Shown here piece by piece: positions 25,687 to 35,647 of a stretch of 64,000 nucleotides of DNA. Below the pieces are notes generated by a model, which was given only the letters and a program-made list of their open reading frames with translations, was not told where the DNA came from and made no database searches. Made by a program: the position numbers and the translations under genes. Source of the stretch: Hydrogenophaga sp. BPS33 (GTDB taxonomy: Bacteria > Pseudomonadota > Gammaproteobacteria > Burkholderiales > Burkholderiaceae_C); NCBI RefSeq assembly GCF_009859475.1, contig NZ_CP044549.1, positions 2,790,001-2,854,000 on the forward strand, read 5' to 3'. Position 1 is the first letter of the stretch. Each line of letters starts with the position of its first letter.

Positions 25687-26247
25687 ATGAGCACCGAGGA
25701 CGTCCGAAAAACCGCTGAGCACAAGATGCTTCAATCGGTGGAATCGCTCAAGAACGGGCTGATGAAAGTGCGCACGGGTCGTCCCAACCCGGCGCTGCTG
25801 GACACGGTTCACGTTGAGTATTACGGTTCCATGCTGCCGCTGTCGCAGGTGGCCAATCTCACGCTGCTGGACGCGCGCACCATCGGTGTGGCTCCGTGGG
25901 AAAAAGGCATGGGCGCGAAGATCGAGAAGGCCATTCGCGAATCCGATCTGGGTTTGAATCCGTCGAGCCAGGGCGACCTGATCCGCGTGCCCATGCCACC
26001 CATGACGGAAGAGCGCCGCAAGGAACTGACCAAGGTCGTGCGCGGCGATGGTGAGGCCGCGAAGATCGCCATCCGGAACCTGCGCCGCGATGCGAACGAA
26101 GCGGTGAAGAAGCTGGTCAAGGAAAAGCTGGCCTCGGAAGACGACGACCGCCGTTCGCAGGAAGACATCCAGAAGCTCACCGATCGCATGATCGCCGAGG
26201 TGGACCGCCTGGTGGCGTCCAAGGAACAGGACATCCTCGCGGTCTGA
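25687..26247 (+). CDS. frr: Ribosome recycling factor
   Basis: The 186-residue protein is the ribosome recycling factor, which with EF-G splits the post-termination complex. The helical arms are seen in [22 protein letters not shown] and in the end segment [27 protein letters not shown]. Length is normal. GAGGAG lies ahead of the ATG. It follows pyrH by 43 bases and precedes uppS by 29, consistent with one transcript. Confidence 0.97.
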   Translation: MSTEDVRKTAEHKMLQSVESLKNGLMKVRTGRPNPALLDTVHVEYYGSMLPLSQVANLTLLDARTIGVAPWEKGMGAKIEKAIRESDLGLNPSSQGDLIRVPMPPMTEERRKELTKVVRGDGEAAKIAIRNLRRDANEAVKKLVKEKLASEDDDRRSQEDIQKLTDRMIAEVDRLVASKEQDILAV

Positions 26248-26276
26248 TCTGCCCGCCTGGTCACGCGCTCGCTCCC

Positions 26277-27035
26277 ATGGTTTCAACCGCCTCCTCATCG
26301 CTCGCGCCGGCCAAGTTGCCACGGCACGTGGCCATCGTGATGGATGGAAACGGCCGCTGGGCGCAGAAGCGTTGGATGCCTCGCGTGGCGGGGCACAAAC
26401 AAGGCGTGGAGACCTTGCGCGCCATCGTCCGGGCTTGTATCGAGCGTGGCGTGCCAGCGTTGTCGGTGTTCGCGTTCTCTTCCGAGAACTGGAATCGGCC
26501 GGTGGATGAGGTCTCCGGCCTGATGGACCTGCTCGTCCTGGCGCTGTCGCGCGAGGTGCCCAGCTTGGAGAAGAGCGGCGTGCGGCTGCATTTCCCGGGG
26601 GATCGCAGCGGTTTGTCGGCGCGGGTGGTGCAAGGTCTGGAAGCGGCGGAGCGCAGCACTGCCCACAACAGCACCCTGGTGCTGAACGTGTGCTTCAACT
26701 ACGGTGGTCGCTGGGATGTGGTCCAGGCCGCGCGGCGCCTGGCGCAGAAGGGCATCGAGATCACCGAGGAAAGCCTCTCGCAAAGCACCGCCTTGGCGCA
26801 TGTCGGCGACCCCGACCTGCTGATCCGCACCGGTGGCGAGCTGCGCATCAGCAACTTCCTGCTCTGGCAGTCGGCCTACACGGAACTGGTGTTTACCGAT
26901 TGCCTGTGGCCCGATTTCGACGCGGCCGAACTGGACCGGGCGTTCGGCGAATTCGCACGGCGTGACCGTCGCTTTGGCCGCACCGCCGAACAGCAGGTGG
27001 ATGCCCAGCCGGTGGTGGACAAACGGCATGCTTAA
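26277..27035 (+). CDS. uppS: Undecaprenyl diphosphate synthase (cis-prenyltransferase)
   Basis: The 252-residue protein adds isopentenyl units to farnesyl diphosphate to form the C55 carrier lipid for peptidoglycan and O-antigen. The catalytic Asp23 is in HVAIVMDGNGRWAQ; the later SSENWNRP and the C-terminal DLLIRTGGELRISNFLLWQ with the ELVFTDCLWPDF motif bind substrate and Mg. Its last eight bases overlap the start of cdsA, so translation is likely coupled. Confidence 0.96.
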   Translation: MVSTASSSLAPAKLPRHVAIVMDGNGRWAQKRWMPRVAGHKQGVETLRAIVRACIERGVPALSVFAFSSENWNRPVDEVSGLMDLLVLALSREVPSLEKSGVRLHFPGDRSGLSARVVQGLEAAERSTAHNSTLVLNVCFNYGGRWDVVQAARRLAQKGIEITEESLSQSTALAHVGDPDLLIRTGGELRISNFLLWQSAYTELVFTDCLWPDFDAAELDRAFGEFARRDRRFGRTAEQQVDAQPVVDKRHA

Positions 27036-27849
27036 GCAGCGGATCATCACGGCGGTGCTGCTGCTGGCGGTTTTGTTGCCCGCCTTGTTCTACCCTTCGA
27101 TCGAGCTCTTTGCGGCCCTGTCCCTGCTGATGATCGTGGCGGCCGGTTGGGAGTGGGCCCGGCTCAACGCCTGCGGGCCGAAGCTGTCCCTGGGGTTGGG
27201 CATCGGCCTGGGCGTTCTGCTGGCGTGCGTCTGGCTCGCCGGTGGCTTGGGCTGGTCGTTGCGCCCGCTTTGGTTGGCGCTGGGCGTGTTGTGGGTCCTC
27301 ATGGCCGTGGTGATGCTGCGGCGCGGTGTGTCGGGCTGGTCGCGATGGCCCGCCGGACTTCGTGTGTGCATCGGCATGGTGTGGATCGCATGCGCCTGGC
27401 TGGCGATGGTGCAGGCGCGCCAGGTCGGCCTGGTTTTTCTGCTGTCGGTGTTGTGCCTGGTCTGGATGGCGGACATCGCGGCCTACTTCGGCGGCAAGGC
27501 CTTCGGCAAGCGCAAGCTGGCGCCCGGTATCAGTCCGGGCAAGAGCCAGGAGGGCGCGCTCAGTGGCCTGCTAGGCGTGCTGCTGCTCGCCGCCTGCTGG
27601 CTTCTGGTCGACCCTGAAGGCGGCAGCCTGTATGCCCGGCTCTGGGCCGATGGTCCCGCCTGGGCTGTCGCAGGTGTGGTGTTCCTGGTCGCCATGAGCG
27701 TGGCCGGCGATCTGGTGGAGTCCCTGGTCAAGCGCAGTGCCGGCGCCAAGGATTCCAGCCAGTTGTTGCCCGGCCATGGGGGCGTGCTGGACCGGGTGGA
27801 TGCGCTCTTGCCGGTGTTGCCGCTGGCCATGATGCTCATCACAATTTGA
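27028..27849 (+). CDS. cdsA: Phosphatidate cytidylyltransferase
   Basis: The 273-residue integral membrane protein makes CDP-diacylglycerol from phosphatidic acid and CTP. It has about seven or eight hydrophobic segments and the C-terminal CDP-DG synthase signature spread over VKRSAGAKDSSQLLPGHGG and DRVDA. The ATG at 27028 overlaps the uppS end by eight bases. It forms with uppS and dxr a lipid precursor group between the translation genes and the outer-membrane genes. Confidence 0.95.
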   Translation: MLKQRIITAVLLLAVLLPALFYPSIELFAALSLLMIVAAGWEWARLNACGPKLSLGLGIGLGVLLACVWLAGGLGWSLRPLWLALGVLWVLMAVVMLRRGVSGWSRWPAGLRVCIGMVWIACAWLAMVQARQVGLVFLLSVLCLVWMADIAAYFGGKAFGKRKLAPGISPGKSQEGALSGLLGVLLLAACWLLVDPEGGSLYARLWADGPAWAVAGVVFLVAMSVAGDLVESLVKRSAGAKDSSQLLPGHGGVLDRVDALLPVLPLAMMLITI

Positions 27850-27853
27850 AACC

Positions 27854-29041
27854 ATGACCCACCGTCCCCAAGCCATCACCGTTCTGGGTTCCACCGGCTC
27901 CATCGGTACCAGCACCCTGGATGTCATCGCACGCCATGCGGCGCACTACAGCGTGTTCGCGCTGACCGCCGCGACCCAGGTGGATGCGATCTTCGCCCAA
28001 TGCCAGCAGTTCCAGCCGCGTTATGCCGTGATGGCCAGCCCGGCACACGCACAAGAACTCGCGCTGCGCGTGCGTGGGGCGGGCTTGAAGGTGGAGGTGT
28101 TGTCGGGCCCGAAGGCTCTGTGTGATGTAAGCGAAGCGCCCGAGGTGGACGCGGTGATGGCGGCCATCGTCGGCGCCGCCGGCCTGGCGCCCTGCCTGGC
28201 TGCGGCGCGGGCCGGCAAGAAGGTGCTGCTGGCCAACAAGGAAGCGCTGGTGGTCGGTGGCGAGTTGTTCATGCAAGCGGTGCGCCAGGGCGGGGCCACG
28301 TTGCTGCCGATCGACAGCGAACACTCGGCGGTGTTCCAGTCCTTGCCCGATGACCCGAGCACCTGGTCGCGCCGGGTGGAAAAGATCGTGCTCACCGCCT
28401 CGGGCGGGCCGTTTCGCGACCGCGATCCCGATACCCTGCGCGAAGCCACGCCGGAGCAGGCCTGCGCCCACCCGAACTGGGTCATGGGCCGCAAGATTTC
28501 CGTCGATTCGGCCACGATGATGAACAAGGCCCTGGAGGTCATCGAAGCCAGCTACCTCTTTGGCATGCCAGGCGAGCAGATCGAGGTCGTGATCCATCCC
28601 CAGAGCGTGATCCACTCGATGGTGCAATACACCGACCGTTCCGTGGTGGCACAACTCGGCACACCGGACATGCGCGGTCCGATCGCGTATGGCCTGTCAT
28701 GGCCCGAGCGCATCGTCTCGGGCGCGGCGGCACTGGACTTTGCCAAGCTAGGGTCTCTGAGTTTCGAAGAGCCCGACGGGCGGCGCTTTCCCGGCTTGCG
28801 CCTGGCCTGGGATGCCTTGGGTGGGCCTGCGGGCACCACCGCCGTCCTGAACGCGGCCAATGAGGTGGCGGTGGACGCGTTTCTGGGCCGGCGCTTGCGC
28901 TTCGACCAGATTCACGCGGTCAACCATGCAACTTTGCAGGCTGTGAGCCCCTCCAAACCCGGCAGCCTCGAAGACCTCCTGGCCATCGATGGACAAGCGC
29001 GCACGCGGGCGCTGGCCGAGGTGGGCCGCCTGGCGGTCTGA
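27854..29041 (+). CDS. dxr: 1-deoxy-D-xylulose 5-phosphate reductoisomerase
   Basis: The 395-residue enzyme makes methylerythritol phosphate in the non-mevalonate isoprenoid route. The NADPH loop is TVLGSTGSIGTSTLDVI at residues about 10-26; LPIDSEHSAVFQ holds the metal-binding Asp and Glu; NWVMGRKISVDSATMMNKALEVIEA covers the substrate loop. It follows cdsA by four bases. Its product feeds the farnesyl diphosphate used by UppS two genes upstream. Confidence 0.97.
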   Translation: MTHRPQAITVLGSTGSIGTSTLDVIARHAAHYSVFALTAATQVDAIFAQCQQFQPRYAVMASPAHAQELALRVRGAGLKVEVLSGPKALCDVSEAPEVDAVMAAIVGAAGLAPCLAAARAGKKVLLANKEALVVGGELFMQAVRQGGATLLPIDSEHSAVFQSLPDDPSTWSRRVEKIVLTASGGPFRDRDPDTLREATPEQACAHPNWVMGRKISVDSATMMNKALEVIEASYLFGMPGEQIEVVIHPQSVIHSMVQYTDRSVVAQLGTPDMRGPIAYGLSWPERIVSGAAALDFAKLGSLSFEEPDGRRFPGLRLAWDALGGPAGTTAVLNAANEVAVDAFLGRRLRFDQIHAVNHATLQAVSPSKPGSLEDLLAIDGQARTRALAEVGRLAV

Positions 29042-29094
29042 CCGGTCCGCTGGCGGCCGAGGCGGGCGATTCATCGTTTCCAATCGGGTTTCTC

Positions 29095-30459
29095 ATGCTC
29101 ACTCTTGTTGCTTTCGTGGTGGCCCTGGGCCTGTTGATCGCCGTGCACGAGTACGGCCATTACCGTGTGGCCGTCGCCTGCGGCGTGAAGGTGCTGCGCT
29201 TCTCGGTGGGATTCGGCAAACCCTTGCTGCGCTGGAAGAAGAAGGGCAGCCCGACCGAATTCGTTCTCTGCGCGCTGCCCTTGGGGGGTTACGTGCGCAT
29301 GCTCGACGAACGCGAGGCGCCCGTGGACGAGGCCGAGCGGCACCTGGCCTTCAACACCCAGCCCCTGCGCTCGCGCGCCGCCATCGTCGCCGCAGGCCCC
29401 GCGGCCAACCTGTTGCTGGCCATTGCGATCTATGCGTTGGTGAACTGGACGGGTGTGGACGGGCCCAAGCCCATTCTGGCCACGCCCGTGGCCGGGTCGG
29501 TGGCCGAACGCGCGGGCTTGCAGGGGGGTGATTGGGTTGCCGAGGTGGCGACCAACGACACCGAGCCGCGTGCTGTGGCTTCGTTCGAGGATCTGCGTTG
29601 GCGCCTGACGCAGGCCGCGCTCTCCAGCGAGGACGTGACCTTGTGGGTCGCTTCGCAGGAGGGCGGGGCGACCCGTCCCGTCCGCCTGGCGCTGAGCGAA
29701 CTCGATGTGCGCGAGGCGGACGCCACGCTGTTTCGCCACATCGGCATCCAGGCGCCCTGGAGCGCACCGGTCGTGGGGGAGGTCATGAACGGCGGTGCCG
29801 CAGCGGCTGCGGGCCTGCGCGAGGGCGACGTGGTGCGCCGCGTCGACGACCAGCCCGTGGGCGATGGACAAGGCTTGCGCACCCGCATCCGCGCGGCGAG
29901 CGGACCTGCGGGTGAGCCGGTCGAGCAGCGCTGGGAAATCGCGCGCGATGGCCAGACCATGGTGCTGGCGGTCCGGCCCGTGCCCGAGCAGCAGGCGGGC
30001 GTGTGGGTGGGTCGCGTGGGCGCCTACATCGGCGCATTGCCCGCGATGACGACCGTGCGCCTGGGCCCGGTGGAGGGTCTGGTGAAAGGCGTGGAGCGAA
30101 CCTGGGAAGTCTCCTGGCTCACGCTCAAGATGATGGGGCGCATGCTCATTGGCGAGGCCTCGGTCAAGAACCTCAGCGGGCCGCTCACGATTGCCGACTA
30201 CGCGGGCAAGTCGGCCAGTCTTGGTATCACGTCTTACCTGCTGTTTCTGGCGCTCATCAGTGTGAGTCTGGGCGTGCTGAATCTGCTGCCGCTGCCGGTC
30301 CTCGATGGTGGGCACCTGATGTATTATCTTTGGGAGGCTGTGACTGGGCGCAGCGTGTCTGATGCCTGGATGGAGCGCCTGCAGCGAGGGGGTGTCATGG
30401 TTCTCATGGCACTCATGTTCGTCGCCTTGTTCAACGATGTGGCCCGCCTGGCTGGCTGA
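29095..30459 (+). CDS. rseP: Site-2 zinc metalloprotease RseP
   Basis: The 454-residue inner-membrane protease cuts anti-sigma factor RseA within the membrane and clears signal peptides. The zinc motif HEYGH is at residues 18-22 in the first membrane helix, the second motif NLLPLPVLDGG is near residue 400, and two PDZ domains lie between them. About four membrane segments are visible. The long version with tandem PDZ is usual for proteobacteria. It precedes bamA by 13 bases, as in many relatives. Confidence 0.95.
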   Translation: MLTLVAFVVALGLLIAVHEYGHYRVAVACGVKVLRFSVGFGKPLLRWKKKGSPTEFVLCALPLGGYVRMLDEREAPVDEAERHLAFNTQPLRSRAAIVAAGPAANLLLAIAIYALVNWTGVDGPKPILATPVAGSVAERAGLQGGDWVAEVATNDTEPRAVASFEDLRWRLTQAALSSEDVTLWVASQEGGATRPVRLALSELDVREADATLFRHIGIQAPWSAPVVGEVMNGGAAAAAGLREGDVVRRVDDQPVGDGQGLRTRIRAASGPAGEPVEQRWEIARDGQTMVLAVRPVPEQQAGVWVGRVGAYIGALPAMTTVRLGPVEGLVKGVERTWEVSWLTLKMMGRMLIGEASVKNLSGPLTIADYAGKSASLGITSYLLFLALISVSLGVLNLLPLPVLDGGHLMYYLWEAVTGRSVSDAWMERLQRGGVMVLMALMFVALFNDVARLAG

Positions 30460-30472
30460 ACGCTTCCTTTCC

Positions 30473-32797
30473 ATGAAAAAAAACTCTTTCGGTCTTCGCG
30501 GCCTGACCCTTTCTGCGCTCGCGACGGCCTTGTTGGCGGCCCTTCCGGCTTGGGCCGTTGATCCGTTCACCCTGCGCGACATCCGCGTCGAAGGCCTGCA
30601 GCGCGTTGAACCCGGTACGGTATTCGCGTCCTTGCCTTTCCGCATCGGCGACCAGTACAACGACGACCAGGGCTCGACCGCGATCCGCTCTCTCTTTGCA
30701 CTAGGCCTGTTCAGCGATGTGCGCTTGCAGATCAATGGCGATGTGCTGGTCGTGATCGTGGAGGAGCGGCCGACCGTGGCCGACATTGGCTTCACCGGTA
30801 TCAAGGAATTCGATGAAGAGGTGCTGAAAAAAGCGCTGCGCGACATCGGCCTGACCGAAGGCCGGCCGTTCGACAAGGCCTTGGCCGACCGCGCCGAGCA
30901 GGAACTCAAGCGCCAGTACATCAACCGCAGCATGTACGCAGCCCAGGTGGTGACCACGGTCACGCCGGGCGAGCGCAACCGGGTCAACCTGAATTTCAGC
31001 GTGGTCGAGGGCGATATCGCCAAGATCCGCGAAATCCGCATCGTGGGCAACCAGGCGTTCTCCGAGTCGACGCTGCGCAACCTGTTCGACCTCGACACCG
31101 GCGGTTGGCTCAGCTGGTACACCAAGTCCGACCGCTATTCGCGCGCCAAGCTCAACGCCGACCTCGAAACCCTGCGCTCGTACTACCTCTCGCGCGGCTA
31201 TCTCGAATTCCGCATCGACTCCACCCAGGTCGCCATCTCGCCCGACAAGCAGGACATGTCGGTCACCGTCAACGTCACCGAAGGCGATCGCTACGTGGTC
31301 AAGTCGGTGGCATTGGAAGGCGAGTACCTCGGACGAGAACAAGAGTTCAAGTCCTTGGTGACCATGCGCGCGGGCCAGGCCTACAACGCCGAAGACGAAA
31401 CCAGCACGGTCAAGGCCTTCACCGACTATTTCGGTGCCTTTGGTTATGCCTTTGCGCAGGTCGAGCCCACGCGGGATATCGACCGCGCCAACAAGCAAGT
31501 GTCCTTCGTGATCCGTTCCCAGCCGGCGCGCCGTGTGTACGTGCGGCGTATCAACGTCGAAGGCAACAACCGCACGCGCGACGAAGTCATCCGCCGCGAG
31601 TTCCGCCAGCTCGAATCGGCCTGGTACGACAGCGACCGCATCCGGCTTTCGCGCGACCGTGTGGACCGTCTGGGTTTCTTCACTTCGGTGGAGGTCGATA
31701 CGCAACCCGTGCCGGGCACGCCCGATCAGGTGGACATGACCATCACGGTGGCGGAGAAGCCCACCGGCAACCTGACCCTGGGCGCAGGCTACTCGCAGGC
31801 CGAAAAGCTGTCGCTCATTGCTGGTATCCGGCAAGAGAACGTGTTCGGCTCCGGCAACTACCTGGGCATCGACGTCAACACCAGCGACTACAACCGCCAG
31901 GTGGTTGTGAGCACCGTGGACCCCTATTTCACCGCCGATGGCATTTCGCGCGCCATTGACGTCTACTACCGAACCACGACGCCGTACTCGCAACAAGGGG
32001 GTGACTACCGCCTGGTCACGCCTGGTGCGACCATCAAGTTCGGTGTGCCGTTCAGCGAGCAGGACACGGTGTTCTTCGGTATCGGTGTCGAGCAGACCCG
32101 CATCGAGCCGGGCACCGGTCTGCCGGACGCGTACGACCAGTACCGCAACGACTTTGGCGAAACGAGCCGCTCGATTCCGCTGACGCTGGGCTGGTCTCGC
32201 GACGGGCGCGACAGTGCCTTGGTGCCCACGCAAGGCCGTTTGCAACGCTTCAACACCGAGTGGGGCGTGGCGGGCGATACCCGCTACATCAAGGCCAATT
32301 ACCAGTTCCAGCAGTACTTCCCGCTGACCAAGCAGTACACGCTGGCTTTCAATGGCGAGATCGGCTATGGCAAGGGACTGGGAGGGCGCCCGTACCCGCT
32401 GTTCAAGAACTTCTACGGCGGTGGCCTGGGTTCGGTGCGCGGCTTCGACCAAGGTACCCTGGGTCCCACCTCGCTCATTCGCACGGGGGTGTCCGCCGGC
32501 GAGCAGGTCAATATCGGTGGCAACCGCAGCCTGGCGCTCAGTGCCGAATTCATTACACCGTTCCCGGGTGCGGGGAACGACCGTACGCTGCGCATGTTCG
32601 GCTTTGTGGACGTGGGCAACGTGTACGGCGAAAATGACACCCGTCCCAACGCGCGCGACCTGCGCGCTTCCGTGGGGGTCGGCTTGAGCTGGATCTCGCC
32701 CGTTGGCCCCTTGCGCTTCGCTCTGGCACACCCTATCCGGAAATTCCCGAACGATAGAATCCAGAAATTCCAGTTTCAGATCGGAACCTCCTTTTGA
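30473..32797 (+). CDS. bamA: Outer membrane protein assembly factor BamA
   Basis: The 774-residue protein is the core of the BAM machine that inserts beta-barrel proteins. It has a signal peptide (GLTLSALATALLAALPAWA), five POTRA domains over about residues 30-430, and a 16-strand barrel. The conserved VRGF motif of the L6 loop is in GSVRGFDQGTLGP, and the protein ends in Phe (QFQIGTSF), the outer-membrane C-terminal signal. The last base of its TGA is the first base of the skp ATG. Confidence 0.97.
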   Translation: MKKNSFGLRGLTLSALATALLAALPAWAVDPFTLRDIRVEGLQRVEPGTVFASLPFRIGDQYNDDQGSTAIRSLFALGLFSDVRLQINGDVLVVIVEERPTVADIGFTGIKEFDEEVLKKALRDIGLTEGRPFDKALADRAEQELKRQYINRSMYAAQVVTTVTPGERNRVNLNFSVVEGDIAKIREIRIVGNQAFSESTLRNLFDLDTGGWLSWYTKSDRYSRAKLNADLETLRSYYLSRGYLEFRIDSTQVAISPDKQDMSVTVNVTEGDRYVVKSVALEGEYLGREQEFKSLVTMRAGQAYNAEDETSTVKAFTDYFGAFGYAFAQVEPTRDIDRANKQVSFVIRSQPARRVYVRRINVEGNNRTRDEVIRREFRQLESAWYDSDRIRLSRDRVDRLGFFTSVEVDTQPVPGTPDQVDMTITVAEKPTGNLTLGAGYSQAEKLSLIAGIRQENVFGSGNYLGIDVNTSDYNRQVVVSTVDPYFTADGISRAIDVYYRTTTPYSQQGGDYRLVTPGATIKFGVPFSEQDTVFFGIGVEQTRIEPGTGLPDAYDQYRNDFGETSRSIPLTLGWSRDGRDSALVPTQGRLQRFNTEWGVAGDTRYIKANYQFQQYFPLTKQYTLAFNGEIGYGKGLGGRPYPLFKNFYGGGLGSVRGFDQGTLGPTSLIRTGVSAGEQVNIGGNRSLALSAEFITPFPGAGNDRTLRMFGFVDVGNVYGENDTRPNARDLRASVGVGLSWISPVGPLRFALAHPIRKFPNDRIQKFQFQIGTSF

Positions 32798-33315
32798 TGA
32801 AGACTTTTTACCGAATCCTCAACCGTCACCTCGTGGTGGCAGCGGGCCTGAGCCTGTTGGCCCTGACCGCGACCGCGCAGGACCTGCGCATCGGTGCTGT
32901 GAACCTGGAGCGCATCCTTCGGGAAGCGAATCTCGCCAAGGCGGCGCAGACGAAACTCGAGCGGGAGTTCTCCGCGAAGGAAAAAGAAGTTCAGGGTCTC
33001 GCGGCACAGATCAAGTCCGCCTCGGAGAAGTTCGAGCGCGAAGCACCCACATTGCCGGAGGCACAACGCAACGCGCGCCAGCGCCAACTGGTTGACCAGG
33101 ACCGCGAGTTCCAGCGCAAGCAACGCGAATTCCAGGAAGACCTCGCCCTGCGCAAGAACGAAGAATTGCAGACCGTCGTGGACCGCGCCAACCGCGTGAT
33201 CAAGCAACTGGCGGAGTCGGAGAAGTACGACTTCATCATCCAGGAAGCGGTGTACATCAACCCCAAGCACGACATCACCGACAAGGTGCTCAGCGGCTTG
33301 AACAGCGGCAAGTAA
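32797..33315 (+). CDS. skp: Periplasmic chaperone Skp/OmpH
   Basis: The 172-residue protein is a Skp-type holdase that escorts unfolded outer-membrane proteins to BamA. A signal peptide ([16 protein letters not shown]) is followed by the body strand [11 protein letters not shown] and two long charged helices (about residues 45-130) that form the tentacles, then the return to the body at [18 protein letters not shown]. The ATG at 32797 shares one base with the bamA stop (TGATG). It sits between bamA and lpxD as usual. Confidence 0.93.
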   Translation: MKTFYRILNRHLVVAAGLSLLALTATAQDLRIGAVNLERILREANLAKAAQTKLEREFSAKEKEVQGLAAQIKSASEKFEREAPTLPEAQRNARQRQLVDQDREFQRKQREFQEDLALRKNEELQTVVDRANRVIKQLAESEKYDFIIQEAVYINPKHDITDKVLSGLNSGK

Positions 33316-33334
33316 GCCGCTCGGAGCCGCACAC

Positions 33335-34387
33335 GTGTCGAGGCCCCTGGGCGAGGTGGTGGATGCCCTGGGCGGCACGAGGCACGGTTCGCCAGACCTG
33401 TTGATCCTTCGCCTGGCCCCCGTGGCCTCGGCGGTGCCGGGCGATCTGGCCTTCGTGGCCCAGGCGCGGTATGCCAGCCAGATCGAAACCACGGGCGCCA
33501 GTGTCCTGATCGTGCCGCCTGCCTTGCAGGAACAGGCGCTCGCGCGCGGAGCCTGTATCGTCACGGACGACCCCTATCTCTACTTCGCCAGGCTGACGCA
33601 ATGGTGGCGCCAGCAGCACAACCCGCTGCCGCCACCCTTTGTCGATCCTCTGGCCAGCATCCACCCGTCTGCGCGCTTGGAAGAGGGGGTCAGTGTCGGG
33701 CCGTTTGCCGTGATCGGACCCGACGTGCATCTGGCGCGAGGTGCGCGTATCGGCGCGCACACCGTGTTGGGGGCGGGCGTGCAAGTCGGGCGGGACACGA
33801 TGCTGCATCCCCGGGTCACCATCGGCGAGCGCTGTGTGCTCGGTGAGCGCTGTACCGTGCACCCGGGGGCGGTGATCGGTGCCGATGGCTTCGGCTTCGC
33901 ACCGCACGCGGGCGAGTGGGTCAAGATCGAGCAACTCGGCTCGGTGCTCATCGGCAACGATGTCGACATCGGCGCCAACACCTGCATCGACCGTGGCGCC
34001 CTGGGCGACACGGTCATCGAAGACGGCGTCAAGCTCGACAACCTCATCCAGATCGGCCACAACGTGCGCATCGGCAAGCACACCGCCATGGCCGGATGTG
34101 CGGCGGTGGCCGGCAGTGCCACGATCGGCGCGCATTGCACGCTGGGTGGCCGGGCATCGGTGCTGGGGCATCTCACGTTGGCCGATGGCGTTCATGTGTC
34201 TGCGCTGTCCAACGTCACGCGCTCCCTGCACAAGCCGGGCCACTACACCGGCTTCTTTCCCATCGACGACAATGCGAGCTGGGAAAAGAACGCCGCTTCC
34301 CTCAAGCAACTCAATCGCCTGCGCGAGCGCCTCAAGGCCGTGGAGCAGGCGATGGAGCAAGCCCTCAAAAACAATTCAAAGCCATGA
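33335..34387 (+). CDS. lpxD: UDP-3-O-acyl-glucosamine N-acyltransferase
   Basis: The 350-residue acyltransferase adds the second hydroxyacyl chain in lipid A synthesis. An N-terminal uridine-binding domain (to about residue 100) is followed by left-handed beta-helix hexapeptide repeats ([23 protein letters not shown] and on), and the catalytic His lies in [13 protein letters not shown]. The start is GTG at 33335 with GGAG nine bases upstream. Its stop overlaps the fabZ start (ATGA). Confidence 0.96.
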   Translation: MSRPLGEVVDALGGTRHGSPDLLILRLAPVASAVPGDLAFVAQARYASQIETTGASVLIVPPALQEQALARGACIVTDDPYLYFARLTQWWRQQHNPLPPPFVDPLASIHPSARLEEGVSVGPFAVIGPDVHLARGARIGAHTVLGAGVQVGRDTMLHPRVTIGERCVLGERCTVHPGAVIGADGFGFAPHAGEWVKIEQLGSVLIGNDVDIGANTCIDRGALGDTVIEDGVKLDNLIQIGHNVRIGKHTAMAGCAAVAGSATIGAHCTLGGRASVLGHLTLADGVHVSALSNVTRSLHKPGHYTGFFPIDDNASWEKNAASLKQLNRLRERLKAVEQAMEQALKNNSKP

Positions 34388-34824
34388 TGGACATCCACCA
34401 AATTCTCAAGCAGTTGCCACACCGTTACCCGTTTCTGATGGTGGACCGTGTGCTGGAGTTGGACAAGGGAAAGAGCATCAAGGCCTTGAAGAACGTGAGC
34501 ATCAACGAGCCGTTCTTCGGCGGGCATTTCCCGCACCGTCCGGTGATGCCGGGTGTGCTCATGCTCGAAGCCATGGCACAGGCGGCCGCCTTGCTGGCAT
34601 TCGACACCATGGGGGCATCGCCCGACGACAACACCGTCTACTACTTCGCCGGCATCGATGGTGCGCGCTTCAAGCGCCCGGTCGAGCCGGGCGACCAGTT
34701 GGTCATGGATGTCACGCTGGACCGCATGAAGGCGGGCATTTTCAAGTTCAAGGGCGTCACCCGCGTGGGCGACCAGGTGGCGTGCGAAGCCGAGCTGATG
34801 TGCACCGTGCGCTCCATCGCCTGA
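34384..34824 (+). CDS. fabZ: 3-hydroxyacyl-ACP dehydratase FabZ
   Basis: The 146-residue hotdog-fold enzyme dehydrates 3-hydroxyacyl-ACP in fatty acid elongation. The catalytic His is in [23 protein letters not shown] with the Glu of LMLEAM. It competes with LpxA and LpxD for hydroxyacyl-ACP, so its place between their genes helps balance phospholipid and lipid A. The ATG overlaps the lpxD stop by four bases. Confidence 0.97.
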   Translation: MMDIHQILKQLPHRYPFLMVDRVLELDKGKSIKALKNVSINEPFFGGHFPHRPVMPGVLMLEAMAQAAALLAFDTMGASPDDNTVYYFAGIDGARFKRPVEPGDQLVMDVTLDRMKAGIFKFKGVTRVGDQVACEAELMCTVRSIA

Positions 34825-34843
34825 GCATGCTGGAGGGCGTCTC

Positions 34844-35638
34844 GTGTCTCTGATCCATTCCACTGCCTTGGTGGACCCGTCTGCCGAGCTCGACAGCTCG
34901 GTCGGTGTCGGCCCCTATACCGTCATCGGACCCCATGTGAAGATCGGTGCGGGCACCACCGTCGGCGCGCATTGCGTGATCGAAGGCCACACCACCATCG
35001 GGCGCGACAACCGCATTTTCCAGTTCAATTCGCTGGGCGCGGTTCCGCAAGACAAGAAATACGCCGGTGAGCCTTGCGAACTGGTGATCGGGGACCGCAA
35101 CACCATCCGCGAGTTCTGCACCTTCAACATCGGCTCGCCCGCGGACCGCGCCGTGACCCAGGTCGGCAACGACAACTGGATCATGGCTTACGTGCACCTG
35201 GCCCACGATTGCGTGGTGGGCAACCACACGATCTTCGCCAACAACTCGCAGTTGGCCGGCCACGTGGTGGTCGACGACTGGGTGATCCTCGGTGGCTTCA
35301 CCGTGGTGCACCAGTTCGTGCGGATCGGGGCACACGCCATGACGGCCATGTGTGCCTTGTTGTTCGCCGATCTGCCCCCGTTTGTCATGTGCCAGGGCCA
35401 GCCCGCACAGGCGCGTTCCATGAACTTCGAAGGCCTGCGCCGTCGCGGCTTTTCGCCCGAGCGCATCGCGGCTGTGAAGGCCATGCACAAGGCGCTCTAC
35501 CGGGATGACCTCAAGCTCGAACAGGCGGTGGAGCGCATCCGCGGCCTGACCGACAAGACGCCCGAGGCCGCGCCCGACGTGGCCATGATGCTGGACTTTC
35601 TCGGGCAGGTGTCGCCCCAGCGCGGCATCGTCCGCTGA
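34844..35638 (+). CDS. lpxA: UDP-N-acetylglucosamine acyltransferase
   Basis: The 264-residue enzyme does the first step of lipid A synthesis. Hexapeptide repeats form the beta-helix ([21 protein letters not shown]), the catalytic His is in [13 protein letters not shown], and a C-terminal helical domain follows ([25 protein letters not shown]). The start is GTG at 34844, preceded by TGGAGGG. Length is normal. Confidence 0.97.
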   Translation: MSLIHSTALVDPSAELDSSVGVGPYTVIGPHVKIGAGTTVGAHCVIEGHTTIGRDNRIFQFNSLGAVPQDKKYAGEPCELVIGDRNTIREFCTFNIGSPADRAVTQVGNDNWIMAYVHLAHDCVVGNHTIFANNSQLAGHVVVDDWVILGGFTVVHQFVRIGAHAMTAMCALLFADLPPFVMCQGQPAQARSMNFEGLRRRGFSPERIAAVKAMHKALYRDDLKLEQAVERIRGLTDKTPEAAPDVAMMLDFLGQVSPQRGIVR

Positions 35639-35647
35639 GGCGTCCTC